In this document: piece by piece, positions 41,637 to 50,810 of the stretch | How the letters are laid out: each line of letters opens with the position of its first letter | How positions within the stretch are numbered: position 1 is the stretch's first letter | Assembly: GCA_947453965.1 (NCBI GenBank) | Contig: CANGIQ010000010.1 | Coordinates: 26,407 to 90,406 of the forward strand | DNA: 64,000 nucleotides | Direction: 5' to 3' | From: Comamonadaceae bacterium | Lineage (GTDB): Bacteria > Pseudomonadota > Gammaproteobacteria > Burkholderiales > Burkholderiaceae_C | The notes under the pieces: model-generated | What the model was told of the DNA's origin: nothing | The model's database searches: none | What the model saw: only the letters and a program-made list of their open reading frames with translations | Translations under genes and position numbers: made by a program

Positions 41637-42554
41637 TCAAGCCCGCTCTTCGGGCCAGTACAAGCGCATCGGGTTGTCCACCAAGAGTTTCTTTTGCAAC
41701 TCAGGTGTGGTCGCGATGTACGGAATGAAGTCCACCAACAAGCCGTCATCGGGCATGTGGTCTTTGAGGTTGGGGTGTGGCCAATCGGTGCCCCAGATCA
41801 CGCGATCTGGGAACTCGTCCACGATGCGCTTGGCAAACGGAATCACGTCTTGGTAAGCGTTTTGCTCGCCGTTCAAGGCCTTGGGGCCACTGACAGACAA
41901 ACGCTCGGGGCATGTGACTTTGCTCCACACATTGTGGTGCTCGCGCATGAACTTCACAAACAACTCAAACTCGGGGCCATCCACAGGCTTGGTCACATCG
42001 GGACGGCCCATGTGGTCGACCACCACATTGGTGGGCAAGGCCGTGAAGAAGTCCCACAACTCGGGCAAGTCCACGGCTTCAAAGTAAATCACCACATGCC
42101 AGCCCCAGAGCTGGATGCGTTTGGCAATTTCAAGCAATTCGTCTTTGGGGGTGAAGTCGACCAAGCGCTTGACAAAGTTGAAGCGCACGCCGCGCACACC
42201 CGCCTTGTGCATGGCTTCAATTTCTTCATCGGTCACGCTGCGTTTGACGGTGGCCACGCCACGCGCTTTGCCGCCGGAGTTGACCAAGGCATCGACCATG
42301 GCGCGGTTGTCGGCGCCGTGGCAAGTGGCTTGCACCACCACATTGCGGGCAAAGCCCAGGTGGTCACGCAAGGCGTAGAGCTGCGCTTTGGAGGCATCGC
42401 ACGGCGTGTACTTGCGCTCGGGCGCATACGGGAACTCGTTGCCGGGGCCAAACACGTGGCAGTGCGCATCCACCGCGCCTGCGGGCAATTTGAATTTGGG
42501 TTTGCTCGGGCCGTTGTACCAGTCGAGCCAGCCGGGGGTTTTTTGAAATTCCAT
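41637..42554 (-). CDS. ligI: 2-pyrone-4,6-dicarboxylate hydrolase (LigI-like amidohydrolase)
   Basis: AVDAHCHVFGPGNEFPYAPERKYTPCDASKAQLYALRDHLGF; lig gene neighbourhood. Confidence 0.88.
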   Translation of the reverse strand: MEFQKTPGWLDWYNGPSKPKFKLPAGAVDAHCHVFGPGNEFPYAPERKYTPCDASKAQLYALRDHLGFARNVVVQATCHGADNRAMVDALVNSGGKARGVATVKRSVTDEEIEAMHKAGVRGVRFNFVKRLVDFTPKDELLEIAKRIQLWGWHVVIYFEAVDLPELWDFFTALPTNVVVDHMGRPDVTKPVDGPEFELFVKFMREHHNVWSKVTCPERLSVSGPKALNGEQNAYQDVIPFAKRIVDEFPDRVIWGTDWPHPNLKDHMPDDGLLVDFIPYIATTPELQKKLLVDNPMRLYWPEERA

Positions 42555-42574
42555 GGTGTTGTCCTCTCGGGTTT

Positions 42575-43549
42575 TTAATCGGGTTGAATGTGGGCGTCAC
42601 GCACCAGCTTGGCGTAGCGTTGGCGCTCAGAGCGAATCAGGTTGGCAAACATCTCGGCGCTGCCGGGCACCACCTCGCCGCCCACGGCGCTCATGCGCTC
42701 GCGCACTTCTTTGGTTTGCAAGGCTTTTTGCACTTCTTCATGCAGCTTGGCGACGATGGGTTTGGGCGTAGCGGCCGGTGCCACCAAGCCGTACCAGACC
42801 GAGGCCTCAAAGCCAGGGTAGCCGGACTCTGCAATGGTGGGCACATCGGGGAAGATGGCACTGCGGTTGGGGCTCAACACACCCAAGACCTTGAGCTTGC
42901 CACTCTTGACATGGGGCAAGACCTCCAAGGCATTCACCGCCACTAAAGGCAGTTGCCCGCCGATCACATCGGTGATGGCCGGTGAGCCACCGCGGTAAGG
43001 CACATGCTGCAAATCAATACCTGCTGCACGGGCAAAGAGTTCAATCGCCATGTGGGGCGTGGAGCCATTGCCGGGCGAGCCAAAGGCAATGCTGTTGGGC
43101 TTGCCCTTGGCCGCATCGATCAGTTGTTTGATGTTGGCATAAGGCGCATTGGCATTGGCCGCAATCACCACCGGCACGCGACCGATGAGCGACACCGCCA
43201 CCAAATCGCGCTCGGCATCAAACGGTGCGGGTTGGTACAGCGACATATTGGCGGCCAGCGCGTTGGCGGCCATCATCAAGGTGTAGCCATCGGGCTCTGC
43301 GGTGATGACCGACTTGACGGCAATGTTGGTGCCTGCGCCCGGTTTGTTTTCCACCACCACCGCTTGACCCATGCTGGTCGAGATGCTTTGGCCGATGGTG
43401 CGTGCCACCACGTCCACCGCACCGCCTGCGGCATAGCCCACCACCACTTTGATGGGCTTGCTGGGATAGGTTTGTTGCGCCATGGCTTGACAGCTCATCA
43501 GGCCCATCAGCAACACAGAACACACACGCATTGCAAAGTTCATCATCAT
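42575..43549 (-). CDS. Bug-family substrate-binding protein
   Basis: Signal peptide; 'IKVVVGYAAGGAVDVVARTIGQSISTSMGQAVVVENKPGAGTNIA'. Confidence 0.93.
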   Translation of the reverse strand: MMMNFAMRVCSVLLMGLMSCQAMAQQTYPSKPIKVVVGYAAGGAVDVVARTIGQSISTSMGQAVVVENKPGAGTNIAVKSVITAEPDGYTLMMAANALAANMSLYQPAPFDAERDLVAVSLIGRVPVVIAANANAPYANIKQLIDAAKGKPNSIAFGSPGNGSTPHMAIELFARAAGIDLQHVPYRGGSPAITDVIGGQLPLVAVNALEVLPHVKSGKLKVLGVLSPNRSAIFPDVPTIAESGYPGFEASVWYGLVAPAATPKPIVAKLHEEVQKALQTKEVRERMSAVGGEVVPGSAEMFANLIRSERQRYAKLVRDAHIQPD

Positions 43550-44406
43550 TCCTTGGGTTGTGATTCAGAGGTGGCCAAACCACGCAAACCTGCGCGATCG
43601 GCCATGCGTTGCAGCTCACCTTGGCGCTTGAGCGTTTGGGCAAATTCACGCAGATAGGGCATACCCGCCTCGCGGCCTTTGGGAATGGCAATCGCCAAGT
43701 TCTCCAGGCCCCAACGGTCTTTCAGCACTTGAGCGCCTGGCACTTTTTCGGCCAGCTCAAACAAGATGCCTTTATTTGTGGCAAACGCATCCAACTCACC
43801 ACGCTGCAGCATCTGCTGCGCCACGCTGAGCGAGGCCACGGGCACCACGGTGGTTTGTTTCAAACGGCTACCCAACACGCCTTGCGACGAGCTGCCTTGG
43901 CTCACACCCAAACGCACACCGGCACGGTCCACATCGGCAAAGCTTTGGATGCGGCTGTTGGCAGGCACCAGCACGCCCAACTCAAGTTGAATCAAGGTCG
44001 GTGTGAAATCCACCTCTTGGGCACGGGCGGGCGAGGCATTGGTGAAGGTCATGTCGACCTCCGCCTTTTTGAGCCCGGCGATGACTTCGGCCACGCGTGG
44101 GTATTCCACCACTTGCACCGGCACACCCAGTTGTTGCCCCAGGGCGTAGCCCAATTCCAAGGCCACACCGCGTGACTGTCCGGTCTTGGCATCACGCACC
44201 CACGAGGTCGGGCTGCCCAGGTACACGCCCACGCGCAACACGCCAGTGGGTGCCAAGGCCTGTTGGACCTCGGGTGCCACCGACCCCACCGCTTGCGCGG
44301 TGGAAGGCGACGAGGTTTCCCAAGTGCTGACGCAGGCCGTCAGGCCCAACAGGGCGGCAACGGCCAGCGACCAGACAAAGCGACGGGGTGTGCGCATGGT
44401 TGCCAA
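43546..44406 (-). CDS. Family-3-type extracellular solute-binding protein
   Basis: 'LAPTGVLRVGVYLGSPTSWVRDAKTGQSRGVALELGYALGQQLGVPVQVV'; overlaps downstream Bug gene. Confidence 0.88.
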   Translation of the reverse strand: MATMRTPRRFVWSLAVAALLGLTACVSTWETSSPSTAQAVGSVAPEVQQALAPTGVLRVGVYLGSPTSWVRDAKTGQSRGVALELGYALGQQLGVPVQVVEYPRVAEVIAGLKKAEVDMTFTNASPARAQEVDFTPTLIQLELGVLVPANSRIQSFADVDRAGVRLGVSQGSSSQGVLGSRLKQTTVVPVASLSVAQQMLQRGELDAFATNKGILFELAEKVPGAQVLKDRWGLENLAIAIPKGREAGMPYLREFAQTLKRQGELQRMADRAGLRGLATSESQPKE

Positions 44407-44412
44407 CAGGTG

Positions 44413-45096
44413 TCAGTCGATGTACTTCAAACCTGCGGCGGCCAAAGGCTCGCGCATTTTGTACATATCGAGGCCCAACACGCCCGAGGCCAGCTTGGCG
44501 CGCTTCTCGCCTTCGTTGGCTTCACGGGCTTGCGCGGTGGCCAAAGTTTTGGCCGCCATGGCTGCGGGCACGCAGACCACGCCGTCGTCGTCCGCCACGA
44601 TCACGTCACCGGGGGTCACCAACATGCCAGCACACACCACAGGAATGTTCACCGAACCAATGGTGGCCTTGATGGTGCCTTTGCTGCTGATGGCCTTGCT
44701 CCACACGGGGAAGTTCATCTTGGTCAGCTCTTTCACATCGCGCACACCGGCGTCGATGATGAGTGCACGTGCACCACGCGCTTGGAACGAGGTCGCCAAC
44801 AAATCGCCAAAGTAACCATCGGTGCACTCTGCCGTGATGGCAGCCACCACGATGTCGCCCGGTTGAATTTGTTCAGCCACCACGTGCATCATCCAGTTGT
44901 CGCCAGGGTGCAAGAGCACGGTCACCGCTGTGCCCGACACTTGCGCGCCCGCATAGATGGGACGCATACAAGGCTTGAGCAAACCCACGCGGCCCATGGC
45001 CTCGTGCACAGTGGCCGAGCCCAGAGCGGCCAAAGCGTCTGCAGTTGCGCGGTCTGCGCGGGTGATATTGCGGTAAACAACGCCAAGTTCGTACAT
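44413..45096 (-). CDS. ligK: 4-carboxy-4-hydroxy-2-oxoadipate aldolase / RraA family (LigK-like)
   Basis: [40 protein letters not shown]; start at 45096. Confidence 0.87.
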   Translation of the reverse strand: MYELGVVYRNITRADRATADALAALGSATVHEAMGRVGLLKPCMRPIYAGAQVSGTAVTVLLHPGDNWMMHVVAEQIQPGDIVVAAITAECTDGYFGDLLATSFQARGARALIIDAGVRDVKELTKMNFPVWSKAISSKGTIKATIGSVNIPVVCAGMLVTPGDVIVADDDGVVCVPAAMAAKTLATAQAREANEGEKRAKLASGVLGLDMYKMREPLAAAGLKYID

Positions 45097-45161
45097 CAGA
45101 AATCTCCAAAAATCTAAATCGCCTCGCCACTGACAAGGCTGCTGTGAATCATCAATCTTGT

Positions 45162-46196
45162 TTAACGGCCTTGCGACTTGAGCTTGGTGTCCAAGCGCGA
45201 GAACACGCGACGCGCATTGCCCTCGTACACCTGGTGGCGCTCGTCGGCATTGAGGTTGAGCGTGGACTCGATGTAGCGCTTGGTGTCGTCGTAGTAGTGG
45301 CCGGTTTCGGGGTCGATGCCGCGCACTGCACCAATCATCTCGGACGCGAACATGATGTTCTTGACCGGAATCACTTTGGTCAACAAGTCGATGCCGGGCT
45401 GGTGGTACACGCAGGTGTCGAAGTAAATGTTGTTCATCAGGTGCTCGGTGAGCAAAGGCTTTTTCAGCTCTTGCGCCAAACCACGGAAGCGGCCCCAGTG
45501 GTAAGGCACCGCACCGCCGCCATGGGGAATCAAGAACTTCAAGGTGGGGAAATCTTTGAACAAGTCCGAGGTCAGACACTGCATGAAGGCCGTGGTGTCA
45601 GCGTTCAAGTAGTGCGCGCCCGTGGTGTGGAAGCAGCCGTTGCAGCTGGTCGACACGTGAATCATGGCGGGAATGTCGTACTCGACCATCTTTTCGTAGA
45701 TGGGGTACCAGGACTTGTCGCTCAAAGGAGGCGATGTCCAGTGGCCGCCCGAAGGATCGGGGTTCAGGTTGATACCGACGTTGCCGTATTGCTCCACGCA
45801 TTTCACCAATTCAGGAATGCAAGTGGCGGGGTCCACACCGGGGGACTGGGGCAACATGGCCGCAGACACGAAGTTGTTGGGGAACAGCTCGGACACGCGG
45901 AAGCACAGCTCGTTACAAATAGCCGCCCAGGTGGAGGACACCTGGAAGTCACCAATGTGGTGGGCCATGAAGCTGGCACGTGGGCTGAAGATGGTGATGT
46001 CCGAGCCGCGCTCTTTCATCTTGGCGAGTTGGTTGGTCTCGATGGTTTCGCGCAACTCGTCGTCGCTGATTTTCAGCTCAGACACTTTGGGCATAGACGC
46101 TGGGTCTTTGATGCCAGCGATTTGCTTGTTGCGCCATTCTTCCAAGGCCTTGGGCGCTGTGGTGTAGTGACCGTGGACGTCGATGATGAGAGACAT
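45162..46196 (-). CDS. ligJ: 4-oxalomesaconate hydratase (LigJ-like amidohydrolase)
   Basis: [26 protein letters not shown]...[28 protein letters not shown]. Confidence 0.9.
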   Translation of the reverse strand: MSLIIDVHGHYTTAPKALEEWRNKQIAGIKDPASMPKVSELKISDDELRETIETNQLAKMKERGSDITIFSPRASFMAHHIGDFQVSSTWAAICNELCFRVSELFPNNFVSAAMLPQSPGVDPATCIPELVKCVEQYGNVGINLNPDPSGGHWTSPPLSDKSWYPIYEKMVEYDIPAMIHVSTSCNGCFHTTGAHYLNADTTAFMQCLTSDLFKDFPTLKFLIPHGGGAVPYHWGRFRGLAQELKKPLLTEHLMNNIYFDTCVYHQPGIDLLTKVIPVKNIMFASEMIGAVRGIDPETGHYYDDTKRYIESTLNLNADERHQVYEGNARRVFSRLDTKLKSQGR

Positions 46197-46226
46197 GAAT
46201 ACCCCTTACAGAATGAAATTGAAAAA

Positions 46227-46943
46227 TTAAAGCCAGTCCATGCCGTGCTTGCGCTTGACGTCTTCCACGCCAGCCGAGGTCAAGAACTGCAAAAACGCTT
46301 GCACCGCCGCCACGCGCGCTGCGTCGCTGGCGATGACACTGAGAATGCCCGACGAGAAAGTGGTGATGAACGCCACATCCGCAGGCAAGGTGCCCAGCAC
46401 ATCGATGCCAGGCAAAGCAATGAGTTCGCTCAACTGCTGAAAACCCAAGGCAGCCTGACCGTTGGCCACCAATGCACCCACCGGTGTGCCAGGAGGCGGC
46501 ACCACGATGCGGGGCTTGACCTGCTCGGCAATGCCCCAACGATCAAACAGTTTTTCCAGGTACACGCCGCTCGGGCCTGTGGAGTAGCTCAGTGTGGGGC
46601 TGGCCAACACAGCGGCTTTCACGGCGGCTTCGTGGCTCAGGTCAGGGCGCGCCGCACCGGCTTGCACGGCCACGGCAACGGGTGAACGCACCCAATCGTG
46701 TCGGCTGCCCCCTTGCACATGGCCTGAGGCGATCAAACGCTCAATCGCGTCAGAGGCCAGCAACACCAGATCAAACGCCTCACCCGCTTGCACGCGCTTG
46801 GCGGCGTCCACGCCGCCCACGGATTCAATCTGCACCGTCACGCCGGTTTGGGCCTGGTAGGCCTGCGTCAAGTCGTTCAACACGGCCTTGGTGGCCATGG
46901 AGGAAATGCCACGCAGCACGAGGGAGGAAGTGGAGGTTTGCAT
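46227..46943 (-). CDS. ModA-like substrate-binding-fold protein without obvious signal peptide
   Basis: LTQAYQAQTGVTVQIESVGGVDAAKRVQAGEAFDLVLLASDAIERLIASGHV; N-terminus MQTSTSSLVLRGISSMATK lacks an h-region. Confidence 0.8.
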   Translation of the reverse strand: MQTSTSSLVLRGISSMATKAVLNDLTQAYQAQTGVTVQIESVGGVDAAKRVQAGEAFDLVLLASDAIERLIASGHVQGGSRHDWVRSPVAVAVQAGAARPDLSHEAAVKAAVLASPTLSYSTGPSGVYLEKLFDRWGIAEQVKPRIVVPPPGTPVGALVANGQAALGFQQLSELIALPGIDVLGTLPADVAFITTFSSGILSVIASDAARVAAVQAFLQFLTSAGVEDVKRKHGMDWL

Positions 46944-47008
46944 GGCGCTGATTCTAGAGATACAGGCTGTTTTCGGGGGCCCAAAACACCCCTAGCACGC
47001 CACTAGCT

Positions 47009-47029
47009 GATATAACATAATTAGATATC
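47009..47029. promoter_or_regulatory. LysR-box-like site GATAT-N11-ATATC
   Basis: GATAT aacataattag ATATC, between divergent 46943(-) and 47060(+) genes. Confidence 0.6.
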
Positions 47030-47059
47030 TTTCGGATCGTTATTCATTTTCAAAAAGCC

Positions 47060-47983
47060 ATGGACCTCAAACAAATCGAATCCTTTGTGCGCGTGGCCGA
47101 ACTCGGCAGTTTCACCAAAGCGGCGGCGGCACTGGGCATTCCGCAACCGCTGTTGAGCCGCCATGTGCGCCAGCTGGAGGTCGAGCTGCACCAGAACTTG
47201 CTGATGCGCAATGGCCGGGGCGTGACGGTGACAGAAGCCGGGCTGGTGCTGCTTGAACACGGCCGCGGCATCTTGCACCAAGTGGCGGTGGCGCAAGAAG
47301 AACTGGGCTCGGTGCGCGGCGCCTTGGCCGGACGCGTGTCGATTGGCTTGCCGCCCAGCCTGTCCAAGCTCATCACCGTGCCGCTGACCCTGTCGTTCAA
47401 ACAGGTGTTGCCGCATGCGCAGCTGTCGTTGACCGAAGGTTTTTCGGTGCTCATGGTCGAGAGCTTGCGCGCCGGCCGCTTGGACATGGCTGTGCTCTAC
47501 AACCCCCCGCCCTCACCCGATTTAGAGATGACGGTGCTGCACGAAGACGCCTTGATTTTGATTGCGGGCCAAAAAAGCAAGCCCAGCGCCCACCAGCCTC
47601 CGCTCAAGCCGGTCATGAAACTCTCGGCCCTGGCGGAGCTGCCGCTCATCGTGCCCAGCCGCCCCAACGCGTTTCGTTTGTTGATTGAAACCGAGATGCT
47701 GCGGGTCAACTGCAAACCCCAAATCGTGCTGGAGATCGACGGCTTGAACGCGATTTTGGAATTGGTCAAAGAAGGCCTGGGCTATGCCGTGCTGCCCGCC
47801 TACACCCTGCGCAACTTTGCCAAACCCAAAGACTTCAGCACCCACCGCATTGAGCAACCGAAATTGCTGAGTCAGCTCATGCTGGTGTGGTCAGCACGGC
47901 GGCCCATGACCGCCACGCACAAGGCGGCGCAGCAAGTGACGCACGACATCGTCACGCAATCTTTACAGGCCAACACGATTTAA
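47060..47983 (+). CDS. LysR family transcriptional regulator
   Basis: HTH: MDLKQIESFVRVAELGSFTKAAAALGIPQPLLSRHVRQLEVELHQNLLMRNGRGVTVTEAG. Confidence 0.95.
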   Translation: MDLKQIESFVRVAELGSFTKAAAALGIPQPLLSRHVRQLEVELHQNLLMRNGRGVTVTEAGLVLLEHGRGILHQVAVAQEELGSVRGALAGRVSIGLPPSLSKLITVPLTLSFKQVLPHAQLSLTEGFSVLMVESLRAGRLDMAVLYNPPPSPDLEMTVLHEDALILIAGQKSKPSAHQPPLKPVMKLSALAELPLIVPSRPNAFRLLIETEMLRVNCKPQIVLEIDGLNAILELVKEGLGYAVLPAYTLRNFAKPKDFSTHRIEQPKLLSQLMLVWSARRPMTATHKAAQQVTHDIVTQSLQANTI

Positions 47984-48035
47984 GCGCAGCCTGACTAAGG
48001 GCAGTTGTAACCATCGATACCTGTATATTGATCCC

Positions 48036-48446
48036 ATGGCACCTCCGGACAAAATGAATTACGCACGGTCACTGTTTGAACGTCTGGACCAGGGCATCGT
48101 TGTCCCCCTAAGGCCGATCAGAATCGAGCATGAGGAAGGCACTTGGGAACCAAAAGCGCAACAATGCCATCACAACGCTTCAGTCTTGGGAAAGACTTAT
48201 CCAGAGGATCTAGAGATAGTCCGAGGCTGGATAGTATTTGACTTCAGAAGTGTCTTTGGGGAGGTTCGATTCATGCACCATTCGGTCATAAAAGAGAAGG
48301 CGACGGGGCGGCTATTTGATCCGACTCCACAGGAGCGTCTGAATCCTGACTACCTGTTCATTGAGGCCAAGTTGGTCGATGCAGACTACTCAGACTTGGT
48401 TGAGGGGATGGTGCACGGCGAGATGCTCTCTTACAGAACACTGTAG
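48036..48446 (+). CDS. Hypothetical protein with conserved-looking C/H/D pattern (possible papain-like fold)
   Basis: QCHHNASVLG...VRGWIVFDF...VRFMHHSVIKEKATGRLFDPTP. Confidence 0.65.
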   Translation: MAPPDKMNYARSLFERLDQGIVVPLRPIRIEHEEGTWEPKAQQCHHNASVLGKTYPEDLEIVRGWIVFDFRSVFGEVRFMHHSVIKEKATGRLFDPTPQERLNPDYLFIEAKLVDADYSDLVEGMVHGEMLSYRTL

Positions 48447-48488
48447 TCAAAAGATGCATCAAAACTTGCACACTTCCACACCAATAGC

Positions 48489-49241
48489 ATGCAAACAAAA
48501 ATCTCTGTTCACTCTGCTCAATCACTGCTGATTGAGATGAGATTTAATGGTCAAACGTTGTCAACGGGAACCGCGTTCGTTTGCCCATCACCAGCAGGAC
48601 CAGTTCTGCTAACCAACAGGCATAACGTCACAGGCCGTGACCAGAACACTGGGGCCGCACTCTCCGCGACAATGGGTATTCCGAATGAAGTTGTTGTCAT
48701 GCACAACCGCAAAGGCATTCCCGGTCAATGGATCCCAAAACTTGAACCACTGTACACGGGTGATGCCCCGCGTTGGAGTGAACATCCAACACTCGGCCCG
48801 AAAGCGGATTTCGTGGCGTTGCGATTGACTCAGCTTGTAGACGTGGAGTTGTTACCGTACGACCCTAGAAAACCGGGAGTGAACTTGGCACTGACCCCTG
48901 CTGATCCGGTGAGCGTGATCGGTTTTCCATTCGGCCTGACTGCTGGTGGAGCGTTTGGAGTTTGGGCGACCGGTTTCCTTGCATCCGAACCGGCCGTAGA
49001 CTTCGACAATTTGCCAGTTCAACTAATCGACTGTAGGACGCGCCCCGGGCAATCAGGTTCGCCTGTGATCGCACATCGAAATGGCGGAATGATTGCTCTT
49101 GAGGACGGCTCCTCGGCTGCATACAACGGCCCTGTAGCTCAATTCATTGGGATCTATAGTGGTCGTGTCAACAAGGAATCTGATATCGGGATTGTTTGGA
49201 AGGCAGCAGCAATTCAGCAATTGCTCGAGTCGCTCAATTAA
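48489..49241 (+). CDS. Trypsin-like serine protease domain protein
   Basis: Candidate triad: TNRHNV (His), KADFVAL (Asp), RPGQSGSPVI (Ser); no signal peptide. Confidence 0.75.
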   Translation: MQTKISVHSAQSLLIEMRFNGQTLSTGTAFVCPSPAGPVLLTNRHNVTGRDQNTGAALSATMGIPNEVVVMHNRKGIPGQWIPKLEPLYTGDAPRWSEHPTLGPKADFVALRLTQLVDVELLPYDPRKPGVNLALTPADPVSVIGFPFGLTAGGAFGVWATGFLASEPAVDFDNLPVQLIDCRTRPGQSGSPVIAHRNGGMIALEDGSSAAYNGPVAQFIGIYSGRVNKESDIGIVWKAAAIQQLLESLN

Positions 49242-49300
49242 CGATCAACGCAACGGCTTAAGGTCGGGGCCGCCTAACGGGGACTTTCAAACGGATCTGC

Positions 49301-49336
49301 CTGACCGGTAGCTTAGGGGCAGCTATAGCCGGTCAG
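49301..49336. repeat. Bulged stem-loop / REP-like palindrome
   Basis: CTGACCGG TAGCT taggggc AGCTA tag CCGGTCAG. Confidence 0.45.
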
Positions 49337-49401
49337 CAGACCTACTGTGATGCTGCGCCTCCAGCCTGAAGAGGAAATACAAGTAAACATCGCATGGCGA
49401 G

Positions 49402-50376
49402 TCAATGCGGATTCACGCTGCATTTTTTAATTAACTTGATTGCCGACTGGAGTTCTTCATCCGTCAGTGCTCGAAATTCACTTGCACCATTAAATCCGCG
49501 GTACTTTGGGTTGGCACCGAGTTTCAACAATTCGATTTCGATCTCTGCCGCATGTACTGTGACTTCCGTCAGCAGAACGATTTCAAACTGCATATCGGCA
49601 TTTCGTGCCACTTCGCTGACCCGTCTGTCGTCTAAGCGTACTGAGGTTGTACCAAATTTGTAGACAGGGAGCTTGTTGAACTCATGGCCGATCGCGCGCC
49701 AGATGTACACGACATCGCTGTCACTTGATGGATTGAAATCCATGTGCGTACAGATTTCATCCAGCCAACCGTTTGTGTCTGCGCCGTGATACGCACTGGA
49801 GTTGGCAATGGAGAAGGCCCTCCGATTTGTGTACTTGAGTGCTTCAGCGGCACAGTTCGCCTTGTTTAGCCAGTACCCATTGGGTAGTTTGCCTGGCTCC
49901 ATGTGACTACAAATTTGGTCTAGCAGTTTCTTCCTGGCGGCGGTCAGGAAGGCTGGGTTGGAGTGCGTCCGAAAATCGGCCTTGTTGTCATACTTCAGCG
50001 CTTCAGCTTGTAGGTTTTCAAGTGTCCAATGCCCCTTTGGTTGCTTGACTTTGCTCATGTGTGAACAAACTTGGTCTCTGCATTTTTGTTCACCAGCAGC
50101 CTTGTAGGCTGCTCCACTTTTTTGCTGGAACTCTTGACGTGTGGAATATTTAAGCGCCTCGGCTTGGAGCCTCTCCAAAGTCCAGTAACCATTTGGCCTT
50201 TTAGGCTCACTCATGTGGGTGCAGACCAGATCGCGGACGTTCAACCTTCCTGCTGCGTTGTACGCAGCGCCATTCATTTTCTGGAATTCCGAGCGCGTGG
50301 CGTACTTGAGCGCTTCGTCACGCAAGCTTTCCAGCGTCCAATGTCCGCGAGGTCTATTACTCTTGTTCATGCCCAA
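49402..50376 (-). CDS. Repeat protein (4 x ~52 aa) with GIY-YIG-like C-terminal domain
   Basis: Repeats G(H/Y)W..E.L..EALKY..R.EF......AY.AA.....D.(V/I)C(S/T)HM; C-term VYIWRAIGHEFNKLPVYKFGTTSVRLDDRRVSEVARNADMQFEIVLLTEV...EIEIELL. Confidence 0.7.
   Translation of the reverse strand: MGMNKSNRPRGHWTLESLRDEALKYATRSEFQKMNGAAYNAAGRLNVRDLVCTHMSEPKRPNGYWTLERLQAEALKYSTRQEFQQKSGAAYKAAGEQKCRDQVCSHMSKVKQPKGHWTLENLQAEALKYDNKADFRTHSNPAFLTAARKKLLDQICSHMEPGKLPNGYWLNKANCAAEALKYTNRRAFSIANSSAYHGADTNGWLDEICTHMDFNPSSDSDVVYIWRAIGHEFNKLPVYKFGTTSVRLDDRRVSEVARNADMQFEIVLLTEVTVHAAEIEIELLKLGANPKYRGFNGASEFRALTDEELQSAIKLIKKCSVNPH
49720..50346 (-). repeat. Four degenerate 156-bp (52-aa) coding repeats
   Basis: Translated units align at a 52-aa period (53 aa in the fourth). 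Confidence 0.8.
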
Positions 50377-50674
50377 AATTATGATTCAGGATGCAGCCTC
50401 CGACAGATCAATCACTCTGTCGTTAATGTGGCGAGCTACCACTAAGAGTTGACTTCGATCCTGACGCTCGGAATGTCTGTTCTGGGTCGAATTTATCCGT
50501 TCGAGGGGGGCGAAGAGAGCTGACATTCGGTTGGTTATTTGTGAGGACTAGCCTTCAATGTCAGAAGTACCTGCCCGGACCGGACATCGGACTTGATCGA
50601 ATTTATCTGGCGTGAGAGACCGCTCTTCATCTCGGCTTCGAGCTGGGACTGAAACATGACCGGCAGCATTCGCT

Positions 50675-50706
50675 GCAAAACTGCAAAACTGCGAAACAGC
50701 GAAACA
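50675..50706. repeat. Short tandem repeat, 8-bp period x4
   Basis: TGCAAAAC TGCAAAAC TGCGAAAC AGCGAAAC. Confidence 0.7.
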
Positions 50707-50810
50707 GCAGAGTTAATGGCAGATCAACAACAGGACTCTACCTAACAGTCTCTCAACTGAGCCAACAACCATTTGTTATTCGGATCAGTCCAAGTCGCAC
50801 GTTTGAAGAA

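Noticed and set aside
45144-46685. 513-aa plus-strand ORF
   Set aside because: Runs antisense across ligJ and its neighbour; composition typical of shadow frames in codon-biased DNA
49268-49400. Possible integron attC site (GCCTAAC near 49272)
   Set aside because: A RYYYAAC match is present but no matching GTRRRRY-type partner was found within a plausible distance, and no integrase is in the window
50377-50750. Degraded gene or phage remnant between the repeat protein and cox cluster
   Set aside because: No frame gives a coherent protein; only short repeats and a few palindromic words are visible, insufficient to call a pseudogene
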